NCBI RefSeq assembly: GCF_003852545.1
Contig: NZ_QAJR01000011.1
Span: 1,014 to 65,013, forward strand
Source of the DNA: Acidovorax sp. FJL06
GTDB lineage: Bacteria; Pseudomonadota; Gammaproteobacteria; Burkholderiales; Burkholderiaceae_C
Reading direction: 5' to 3'
DNA length: 64,000 nucleotides
In this document: positions 57,875-64,000 of the stretch, piece after piece
Numbering within the stretch: position 1 is the stretch's first letter
How the letters are laid out: every line of letters begins with the position of its first letter
Program-made: the position numbers and the translations under genes
The notes under the pieces: generated by a model
Told to the model about the DNA's origin: nothing
The model's input: only the letters and a program-made list of their open reading frames with translations
Database searches by the model: none

Positions 57875-60055
57875 TCAGAACCGGTATGTCGAAGTCAACG
57901 TATAGGTCCGCGCCTGCCCATAGAAGCAATCCCCCCGCGCCAGGCACTGGGTGATGTGCACCTTGTCCGCCAGGTTGACGACGTTGAAGGCCACGCGCCA
58001 GTCGCCTGCGTCGTAGGCCACCATGGCGTCGGCCAGGGTGGCGGCCGGGGTGCTGATGGCGCTGGTGCCGCTCCATTGCGAGCCGGTGTAGCGCACGCCG
58101 GCGCCCACCGTCCAGCCGCCGCGGCCCGTGCTGGCAAAGCGGTGGCTCAGCCAGGCCGATGCAGTGTGTTTGGGCACGCTGGCCACGGGCAGGCCCTGGT
58201 CGCCCGCGTTGCTGCGGCTGATTTGGGCATCGGTGAAGGCGTAGCCCAGGGTGACATCCCACTGGCGCGCCAGGCTGGCCTGCACCTCGGCCTCGAACCC
58301 ACGGACCTTGACTTCGCCGATCTGCAGGCTGTTGAGCGGGTTGCCGGGGTCGGTGGTCTTGCGGTTCTTCTCGCGCAGCTGGTAGACCGCCGCGAACGCG
58401 CTGATGCCCTGGCCAGGCGGCTGCCATTTCACACCGGCCTCCCACTGCTCGCCGCGCTGGGGCTTGAAGGCCGTGCCGTAGGCATCTACGCCGCCCAGGG
58501 GCTGAAACGACTCCGAATACCCCGCGTACGGAGCCCAGCCGCCGTCCATCTGGTACGTGACGCCTGCGCGCTTGGTCCAGGCCTTGTCGTTCACGGCGGC
58601 GGCGGGGCGGCCTTCGGTGTCGGTCTGCACGCTGTCGTGGCGCAGGCCCAGGGTGGCGGTCCATCGGCCCCACTTGATCTGGTCCTGGGCGTAGAAGCCG
58701 AGCTGTTTTTGCACCACGTTCGGCTGGCGCACCAGTTGCGCGGCCGTGGGCGGCGTGAAGTTGCCGTACACGGGGTTGTAGACGTCGATGGCCGGGGCCA
58801 CCGCGCGCCAGGCCTGCTGGCCGGTGTGGTTGCGCTGCACGTCCAGGCCGGCCAGCACGGTGTGCTCGGTGCTGCCGGCCTTGAGCTTGCCTTCGAGTTG
58901 CGTGTCGATCAGCAGCATGCGGCCGGTGTTGAGGTTCCACACCGCGTCGCGCACCAGGGTGCGGCTGTCGCTGTTGAACACGGGGCGGGCCGGGCGGCCG
59001 GTGGCGGTGTTGGCGGTGAAGCTGGAGTAGATGGTGCGGTAGTCCACTTCGCTCACGGTGCGGCGCAGGTTTTGGCGCACGGTCCAGTCCGCATTCAGGC
59101 GGTGGCTGAACAGGTAGCCCCAGGAGTTGTTGGTGGTGTCGTATGCGTCCCAGCCCGGCTCGCTGATGAAGGTGTTGCGCGGGATCTGGCCGTAGCGGCT
59201 GGGCAGCTGCGTGCCCTGCCAGGGGAAGAAGCCGATCAGCGATCCGCTTTGGTCCTTCTGGTGCAGCGCCTGCAGCGTGAGCGAGGTGTCGGCGTTGGGC
59301 TTCCAGGTGAGCGAGGGCGCGAACACCAGGCGGTTGTCGTCCACATGGTCCACCTGCGTGCCGCTGTCGCGGCCCACGGCCACCAGGCGGTAGAGCCACT
59401 GGCCGTCCTGGTCGAGCGCGCCGGTCAGGTCCGCCGCGATCTGCTTGCGGGCGTTGTTGCCCAGTTGCACCTGCACCTCGCGCTGCGTTTCGGCCTGCGG
59501 GCGCTTGCTGGTGAGGTGGAGCACGCCGCCCACGCTGCCCTGGCCGTACAGCACCGAGGTCGGCCCGCGCAGGAACTCCACGCGCTCCAGCGTGTAGGGG
59601 TCGGGGCGGCTGGTGTTGTAGGTGCCGTAGGTGCGCAGCAGGCCGTCCTGGTACTGCGAGACGCTGCCGCCGCGCGCGGCAAAGCTGTCCACGCGGCTGT
59701 CGAAGTAGTTGGACACGGCGCCGGCCGTGTAGGCCGTGACCTGGCGCAGGGTCTGCACGCCCTGGGCTTCGATCTGGTCGCGCGTGATCACGCTGATGGC
59801 CTGCGGGGTTTCGATGAGGGGCGTGTCGGTCTTGGTGGCCGACAGGGCGCGTTTGGCCACGAAGCCGCTGACCGGGGCGGTGGGGCTCTCCTGCTCGCTG
59901 CCCGCGCTCACGGTGACGGGGGCAAGGGCCTTTTCGGCGATGGGTGTGGCGGCGGTGGCCGCAGGCGCGGCCTGCTGTGCCTGCGCGGCGCCGCACAGGG
60001 CGAGCAATGCCGCGTGCGCGATGGCGCTGCGGCAGGCGGTGATGCCAGGTTGCAT
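57875..60055 (-). CDS. TonB-dependent siderophore receptor 1
   Basis: A 726-residue outer-membrane receptor. Signal peptide (about 1-27, ending AAQAQ), TonB box region near LAPVTVSAG, plug domain (about 60-190; TPQAISVITRDQIEAQGVQTLRQ, FLRGPTSVLYGQGSVGGVLHLTSKRP), then a 22-strand barrel ending in YTLTSTYRF with the terminal Phe needed for assembly. It resembles ferrichrome/ferrioxamine-type (FhuA/FhuE-like) receptors, the ligand being uncertain. GGAGAA is just before the ATG. A terminator lies only 21 bp upstream, so expression may need read-through from receptor 2. Its N-terminus is similar to that of receptor 2. Confidence 0.93.
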   Translation of the reverse strand: MQPGITACRSAIAHAALLALCGAAQAQQAAPAATAATPIAEKALAPVTVSAGSEQESPTAPVSGFVAKRALSATKTDTPLIETPQAISVITRDQIEAQGVQTLRQVTAYTAGAVSNYFDSRVDSFAARGGSVSQYQDGLLRTYGTYNTSRPDPYTLERVEFLRGPTSVLYGQGSVGGVLHLTSKRPQAETQREVQVQLGNNARKQIAADLTGALDQDGQWLYRLVAVGRDSGTQVDHVDDNRLVFAPSLTWKPNADTSLTLQALHQKDQSGSLIGFFPWQGTQLPSRYGQIPRNTFISEPGWDAYDTTNNSWGYLFSHRLNADWTVRQNLRRTVSEVDYRTIYSSFTANTATGRPARPVFNSDSRTLVRDAVWNLNTGRMLLIDTQLEGKLKAGSTEHTVLAGLDVQRNHTGQQAWRAVAPAIDVYNPVYGNFTPPTAAQLVRQPNVVQKQLGFYAQDQIKWGRWTATLGLRHDSVQTDTEGRPAAAVNDKAWTKRAGVTYQMDGGWAPYAGYSESFQPLGGVDAYGTAFKPQRGEQWEAGVKWQPPGQGISAFAAVYQLREKNRKTTDPGNPLNSLQIGEVKVRGFEAEVQASLARQWDVTLGYAFTDAQISRSNAGDQGLPVASVPKHTASAWLSHRFASTGRGGWTVGAGVRYTGSQWSGTSAISTPAATLADAMVAYDAGDWRVAFNVVNLADKVHITQCLARGDCFYGQARTYTLTSTYRF

Positions 60056-60076
60056 GGTGCTGTTCTCCGATGGTTG

Positions 60077-60135
60077 AAAAAAGTGGCGGCCCGAAGACGC
60101 CAGGCGGTGACGGCCAGCGCCTGGCTCCGGGCCGC
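60077..60135 (-). terminator. Terminator or attenuator between the two siderophore receptors
   Basis: On the minus strand: GCGGCCCG/CGGGCCGC and GCCAGGCG/CGCCTGGC stems, then CAC and a TTTTTT run (60077-60082). It lies downstream of receptor 2 and ends only 21 bases before the receptor 1 ATG. Confidence 0.85.
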
Positions 60136-60152
60136 AGGGGGGCGCGGGGCCC

Positions 60153-62282
60153 TCAGAACGTGTAGTCCAGCGCCACCTGCAGGCTGCGTGGCTGGCCTGG
60201 CGTCACCGCACCAAAACCAGCGGCAGTGGTGGTGCCGTCCAGGTAGTAGCGGCGGTTGCCCGCGTTCTTCAGGTTGGCCTGCAGGCGCACGCCGCCCGCA
60301 AACTGGTAGCCCACGGCCAGGTCCACCACGGTGTAGCCGGGCAGGCGCCACTTGTTGTCGTTGGCGATGAACTTGTCGCCCTGGTGCACCAGGCCGCCGC
60401 CCACCCACAGGCCGGGCAGTTGCGGCAGGCGGTACTGCGTCCACAGCGACGCGGTGCGGCGTGTGGCCAGCGCCACGCGGTTGCCCACGTTGCTGCCCGC
60501 CGTGGTGTCGGCCAGCACCTTGGGGTCGTGGAAGCTGGCCTGGGCGGTCACCGTCCAGCCGGGGGTGATGCGGCCCTGCAGCTCCAGCTCCACGCCCTTG
60601 ATGCGCTGGCGCGCGGTGAGCACGGAGTAGCCGGGGTGTGCGGGGTCGTTGGCCGGGGCGTTGGTCAGCGTGAGGTCAAAGGCCGACACCGTGGTCATCA
60701 GGCGCTTGTCGGCCCATTCCTGCTTCCAGCCCACTTCGAACTGTTTGCCCTCGGACGGTGCGGCGGCCTGGTCGCCCCACACCAGCGTGCCCGAGTTGGC
60801 CTGGAACGAGCGCGCGTGGCTGGCATACAGCATGCTGCCCGGGCGCGGCTCCCAGCTCAGCGCGGCGCTGGGCTGGGTTTTGCTCAGGTCGGTGACGGGG
60901 GTGGTGTAGGCGTCCTTGAAGCGGTCGTGGCGCAGGCCCAGCAGCAGGCCGAAGTCGCCCAGCGTCAGGCGGTCCTGCACGAACACGCCGGTGTTGCGGG
61001 CATCCGAGGACAGCTTCGTCACGCCGGTGGAGGCTACGGGCGGCACCCGCCCGGCGATGGGGTTGTAGAGGTCGATGGCGCCCAGGTTGCCGGTGGTGCG
61101 CGCGCCGTAGATGCCCTGGATGCTGCGCCAGTCCAGCCCCCCCAGCAGGGTGTGCTGCACCGCGCCGGTCTGTACCTTGGCGCGCAGCTCGGCCAGCGCG
61201 GTGTCGGACCGGTACTCCTGCCCCGGCGCGAGCCAGTAGCCGCGTGCCACCTTGCCGTTGGTGACCGGGCCGATGGGCGTGGGCAGGTTCACGTTGCGGT
61301 CGGTCTCGTTGCGCGACAGGTGCACGCGGCCCTCCAGCCCGTTGGCAAACCGGTGCTGCAGCTCGGTGGAGTAAAAGCGCAGGCGGCCATCGGTGTTCAG
61401 CCACGGCTCGCCGTAGAACGCGCCCACGGGCAGCCGGTCGGCACTGCGCGGGTTCTTGGGGTCGGGCACGGCCAGGCCCACGGTGGAGACGCCGTCGCTG
61501 CTCTGGGTTTCGGCCTGCGCGCGCCACAGCGTGTCGGGCGTGATCTGCCACTCCAGGCTGCCCGCAAACCCTTGCTTGCGCGGCGTGTTGCCATCCACAA
61601 AACTGCCGCCCCGGCTCGCGCCGCCGTCCAGGCGGTAGCGCAGCGTGCCGTCGGTGTTGAGCGGGCCGGTCAGGTCGAACTCGGCGCTGCGCCAGCCATC
61701 GCTGCCTGCGCCGATCTTCACGGTGCGCAACGCTTCGGCCTGGGGCCGCTTGCTCACATAGTTGACCAGGCCGCCGGGGGCCACCTGGCCGAACTCCAGC
61801 GCGGCCGGGCCCTTGATGACTTCCACGCGCTCGATGTTGAACAGCGGCGGGTCCAGCAGGTGGACGAACTTGGCGCCGTCGCGCAGGTAGTTGTAGGTGT
61901 TGTTGGCCCACAGCCCCCGGATGGCGAACTGCGAATACGAGCCGTAGTACTCGCTGCGCGACGAGACGCCCGAGGCGTTGCGCAGCACGTCGCGTTCGGT
62001 GGTGGCCATCTGCTGTTCCAGCAGCGCGCCGTCGATCACGCTCACGGCGCGCGGCGTCTCCAGCACCGACAGGCCCAGGCGTGAACTGGCTTGCGTGCGG
62101 CGTGCGGGCGTGGCGGCGGCGCCTGCGGTGGAGTCGATGACATCCACCTGGCGCAAGGAGGGGGCGGGGGCTGGCGGGTCGGCGGGTGCCGGTGCAGCGC
62201 CGGTTTGTGCCAGGGCCGTTCCGCACAGGGCCAGCAGGGCGGCGTGGGCCACGGCGGTGCGCAAAAAATTCGGTTGGATCAT
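60153..62282 (-). CDS. TonB-dependent siderophore receptor 2
   Basis: A 709-residue outer-membrane siderophore receptor. Signal peptide ending ALAQ at about residue 26, a Pro/Ala linker, RQVDVIDSTAG as the likely TonB box region, plug domain with TPRAVSVIDGALLEQQMATTERDV and VIKGPAALEFGQVAPGGLVNYVSKRP, and a barrel ending RSLQVALDYTF. The signal region AHAALLALCGTALAQ is almost the same as that of receptor 1, so the two likely arose by duplication, but the rest is quite diverged. A strong terminator lies downstream. A copy of the dispersed repeat begins 3 bases upstream of the ATG. Confidence 0.93.
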   Translation of the reverse strand: MIQPNFLRTAVAHAALLALCGTALAQTGAAPAPADPPAPAPSLRQVDVIDSTAGAAATPARRTQASSRLGLSVLETPRAVSVIDGALLEQQMATTERDVLRNASGVSSRSEYYGSYSQFAIRGLWANNTYNYLRDGAKFVHLLDPPLFNIERVEVIKGPAALEFGQVAPGGLVNYVSKRPQAEALRTVKIGAGSDGWRSAEFDLTGPLNTDGTLRYRLDGGASRGGSFVDGNTPRKQGFAGSLEWQITPDTLWRAQAETQSSDGVSTVGLAVPDPKNPRSADRLPVGAFYGEPWLNTDGRLRFYSTELQHRFANGLEGRVHLSRNETDRNVNLPTPIGPVTNGKVARGYWLAPGQEYRSDTALAELRAKVQTGAVQHTLLGGLDWRSIQGIYGARTTGNLGAIDLYNPIAGRVPPVASTGVTKLSSDARNTGVFVQDRLTLGDFGLLLGLRHDRFKDAYTTPVTDLSKTQPSAALSWEPRPGSMLYASHARSFQANSGTLVWGDQAAAPSEGKQFEVGWKQEWADKRLMTTVSAFDLTLTNAPANDPAHPGYSVLTARQRIKGVELELQGRITPGWTVTAQASFHDPKVLADTTAGSNVGNRVALATRRTASLWTQYRLPQLPGLWVGGGLVHQGDKFIANDNKWRLPGYTVVDLAVGYQFAGGVRLQANLKNAGNRRYYLDGTTTAAGFGAVTPGQPRSLQVALDYTF

Positions 62283-62284
62283 GA

Positions 62285-62340
62285 TGCTATATTTTTGATA
62301 GCTGCTAGCGCTTGTCTATCAAGCGGTAAGCGGCAATTTG
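62285..62340 (+). repeat. Dispersed palindromic repeat, clear copy upstream of receptor 2
   Basis: TGCTATATTTTTGATAGCTG, CTAGCGCTTGT, loop, CAAGCGGTA, AGCGGC, then AATTTG. It occupies the place where a ribosome-binding site and promoter of receptor 2 would be expected. Confidence 0.8.
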
Positions 62341-62377
62341 AATTGCTTGGCTGCAGGCCTCATCCATGCTCTTGTCT

Positions 62378-62445
62378 GTTCGGGCTGAGCCTGTCGAAGC
62401 CAAGGCGCTTTCTGCGAAGAGCCCTTCGACAGGCTCAGGGCGAAC
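62378..62445. repeat. REP-like palindrome
   Basis: GTTCGGGCTGAGCCTGTCGA on the left and TCGACAGGCTCAGGGCGAAC on the right pair with only two mismatches. The same sequence is inside the element at 45431. The left and right arms are separated by about 24 bases. Confidence 0.85.
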
Positions 62446-62713
62446 GGTTGATCTGAGGCAAGGACCCCTCCAGGCCGTTGGATGCTGAAGCAGCGCCCTT
62501 GCAGCGGCCCGCACGAAACCGCTGGCGTGAATGGCTGGCGTGATCGACTGGCTGTTGCAGGGTGGTCCGTCGGCTCGCACGGGAGGGAACTGCGCGTGGC
62601 GCGGGCTCAGGTGCGGTGGCGCCGTGCGCGCTGCAGCGCCGTTGTGCGCCGGGCTGCTTGCTGCGCCGCCGCCCGGCGCAGCGGGCGTGCGACGTGGCGG
62701 CGGTCGCTGTGGC
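62446..62713. other. Gap without a recognisable gene, receptor 2 to DUF4198 protein
   Basis: GC-rich sequence with no convincing frame on either strand. Iron-uptake loci of this type sometimes have a small DUF2946-like gene here, but nothing hydrophobic or conserved is readable. Confidence 0.5.
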
Positions 62714-63436
62714 TCAGTGCGCCTTGGGGGGCGCGGGCAGCGCGGGCGATGCCATGCCCTCGGCCAGCACAAAGGTCAGCGTGGTCACGTAGCTGGCTTC
62801 GCCGTACTTCTCGCCCTGGACTTCCCCCGGCGTCTTGTCGCTGTGCTTCACCTCGGCCACGTACTGGCCCTTCCAGGGGGTAACGAAGCTCACGGTGCCG
62901 TCTTCACCCGCCTCGGCTTCGCGCGTCCAGCCCGAAGGGGCGGCCAGCTGCACCTTGGCCTTGGGCAGCGGCGCGCCCTTGTAGACCACCTTGAATTCGC
63001 CGGGCTTGCCGGTGGGCACCAGGTCCAGCGGCGCGGTGGGCGCCACGGCCTGCGTCAGGCCCGCCACCCAGCGGGCCGCAGGCTGCCAGTGCATCGTGGG
63101 CAGGTTGCGCTTGCTGCGGTCGATGAGCGGGTAGGTGGCGGCGGCGAACAACGTGTCGGGTGTGCCGGTCACGGTGTAGTGAAAGCCGTCCTTGGCCAAC
63201 TGGCCTGCCACGCGCTGGGCCGTGGCGCCGGCGCGCTGCTCCAGCGCGGGCACGCCCTTGAACTGGTCCAGGCGGCCGGGCGAGGTTTCGCGCAGGTTCT
63301 CGTTGAACTCGCCAAAGTGCAGGCGGGCCTGGCCTGCGGCGTTTTCGAGCCAGACCTGGTGGGCGTGGGTGGTGGTGGCGGCGGCGATGGCGGCGCAGGC
63401 GAGCATTGAGGCCTTGAGGCGCAGGGACGATGGCAT
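62714..63436 (-). CDS. DUF4198 domain protein
   Basis: A 240-residue periplasmic protein: signal peptide ending THAH at about residue 26 (HQVWLENAAGQARLHFGEFN at the start of the mature part), and beta-sandwich halves with LVPTGKPGEFKVVYKGAPLPKAKVQL and EDGTVSFVTPWKGQYVAEVKH. The family (with NikM-like members) is typically encoded with TonB receptors and PepSY proteins in metal uptake loci. It starts at ATG 63436, MPSSLRLKASML. Exact role unknown. Confidence 0.9.
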   Translation of the reverse strand: MPSSLRLKASMLACAAIAAATTTHAHQVWLENAAGQARLHFGEFNENLRETSPGRLDQFKGVPALEQRAGATAQRVAGQLAKDGFHYTVTGTPDTLFAAATYPLIDRSKRNLPTMHWQPAARWVAGLTQAVAPTAPLDLVPTGKPGEFKVVYKGAPLPKAKVQLAAPSGWTREAEAGEDGTVSFVTPWKGQYVAEVKHSDKTPGEVQGEKYGEASYVTTLTFVLAEGMASPALPAPPKAH

Positions 63437-63605
63437 GGCAATTTCCTTTCAGTGGTTTCAACAAAAATGGCGAACGCGCAGGGCTCCGCTCCCCAGGCAG
63501 TGCGGGGCGCGAAATCGCTGTGCGAAAGAGGGGTGGCTGCCTGCGCCCGGTGGTCAGGCGTTGGGTGGCTGGGTGTTCAGGCGGCCCCACGCCGCCTGGG
63601 TGGCG

Positions 63606-63809
63606 TCAGGAGTCGACGCCGGTGCTGCGTGACGAACTGCGCGGCCAGGAGAACCAGCCCATCACCGCCACCGGCACGCCCAGCGCCACCCACGACCACC
63701 AGTCGCCCCAGGTGTCGGACACCAGGGCCGTGACCAGCCCGGTGGCGCAGAGCACGCCCATCGCGATGGGCCAGCCCCACAGGGCGAGGAAGGGGTTGGG
63801 CTTCTTCAT
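63606..63809 (-). CDS. Small membrane protein of the iron-uptake locus
   Basis: A 67-residue protein with two membrane segments: MKKPNPFLALWGWPIAMGVL (about residues 8-30) and DWWSWVALGVPVAVMGWFSW (about 36-55). It overlaps the stop of the preceding PepSY gene (ATGA), so it is coupled. Short hydrophobic proteins in this place are common in betaproteobacterial siderophore loci; the function is unknown. A 169-bp gap with a GGCGGC/GCCGCC stem separates it from the DUF4198 gene. Confidence 0.8.
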   Translation of the reverse strand: MKKPNPFLALWGWPIAMGVLCATGLVTALVSDTWGDWWSWVALGVPVAVMGWFSWPRSSSRSTGVDS

Positions 63810-64000
63810 GCCGCGCCCTCCGTGGTGCGCGCTGCGCCTGCGTACCCGGCGGTGGGGCCGGTGGTGGCATGGGCGGCAGGCTGGGCCGCCTGCACGCCCT
63901 TGCGCAGCCACAGGTACAGCCCGCTGCCCAGCACCACGATGGTGGCGAGGTCCAGGAGCGCCCAGAGGATCTTCATCGGCATGCCGCCGTAGTCGCCAAA
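63806..64000 (-). CDS. PepSY-associated membrane protein, C-terminal part
   Basis: The final 64 residues of a protein cut by the window edge: FGDYGGMPMKILWALLDLATIV, then VLGSGLYLWLRKG, the typical last transmembrane segment of PepSY-TM (PiuB-like) iron-uptake proteins, and an Ala/Thr-rich tail. Its stop overlaps the start of the small membrane protein gene. It is the first readable gene of the leftward locus. Confidence 0.8.
   Translation of the reverse strand, partial: FGDYGGMPMKILWALLDLATIVVLGSGLYLWLRKGVQAAQPAAHATTGPTAGYAGAARTTEGAA

Noticed and set aside
57875-62282. Fur boxes at the two siderophore receptor genes
   Set aside because: The upstream regions were read; no repeat close to the Fur consensus was seen. 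One is occupied by the dispersed repeat, the other by a terminator. Control may act from further upstream, beyond the window.
62446-62713. Small gene (DUF2946-like) expected between the DUF4198 and receptor genes
   Set aside because: No frame with a hydrophobic segment and plausible start was found on the minus strand; the open frames are Arg/Pro/Ala-rich shadows.

Overview
The window reads as one contiguous piece of chromosome from a high-GC betaproteobacterium, most likely family Comamonadaceae and probably Acidovorax or a close relative. This rests on gene content and order (pyrG-kdsA-DUF1330-eno-ftsB; coaBC-membrane protein-dut; dapA-bamC; parE-transglycosylase-parC), on orphan Bug-type tripartite tricarboxylate receptors, and on several dispersed palindromic repeats that I associate with Comamonadaceae genomes. 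No rRNA, tRNA, CRISPR, prophage, transposase or plasmid gene was seen. About 57 protein genes are called; the last is cut by the right edge.

Layout. 0-6 kb: queG, an arylesterase/AEC transporter pair, two Bug receptors and xerD. 6-9.6 kb: a tandem pair of HDOD proteins with degenerate EAL domains, then a DUF455 ferritin-like protein. 9.7-12.6 kb: gamma carbonic anhydrase, hslO, a CZB-like protein and an unknown. 12.6-17.2 kb, leftward: pyrG, kdsA, DUF1330, eno, ftsB (nucleotide, KDO/LPS, glycolysis, division). 17.4-20.3 kb, rightward: coaBC, a membrane protein, dut, a glycine-zipper lipoprotein. 20.5-23.4 kb: an SlyD-like isomerase, a ribosomal-oxygenase-like cupin, an unknown and an Ala/Pro-rich lipoprotein. 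23.5-28.6 kb, leftward: MBL hydrolase, bamC, dapA, methyltransferase, a 51-residue membrane protein and an MFS transporter.

28.7-36 kb: parE, a lytic transglycosylase and parC (topoisomerase IV around a cell-wall enzyme), then a chemoreceptor. 36-43.2 kb: a substrate-binding protein behind a strong Fur box, RidA, comEC, and a circularly permuted ATP-grasp/alpha-E pair with a partial duplication between them. 43.3-47 kb: a LysR/nitrilase divergent pair, a VF530 protein and a second LysR regulator. 47-54.4 kb: an alpha/beta-hydrolase-fold protein lacking its nucleophile, a possible leader peptide, and a complete RND tripartite efflux operon. 54.6-57.5 kb: a semialdehyde dehydrogenase and a marR-GNAT pair. 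57.9-64 kb, leftward: an iron/siderophore uptake cluster (PepSY protein, small membrane protein, DUF4198 protein, two TonB-dependent receptors).

The most unusual content lies in repeats rather than genes. Two 150-160 bp elements (17212-17362, 20343-20503) share a core whose stem bases change in compensating pairs, while their outer arms differ between copies yet stay self-complementary. A separate ~50 bp palindromic repeat occurs at least four times clearly and probably six times; up to three copies lie in frame inside coding sequences (comEC, the DUF455 gene, and an unknown gene), much as palindromic elements do in Rickettsia. Other points to check are a terminator-like hairpin between the two siderophore receptors that leaves no room for a separate promoter, the hydrolase with GEEAGGN in place of GDSAGGN, and the possible leader peptide before the efflux operon. 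All functions are inferred from reading the sequence; no database search was run.
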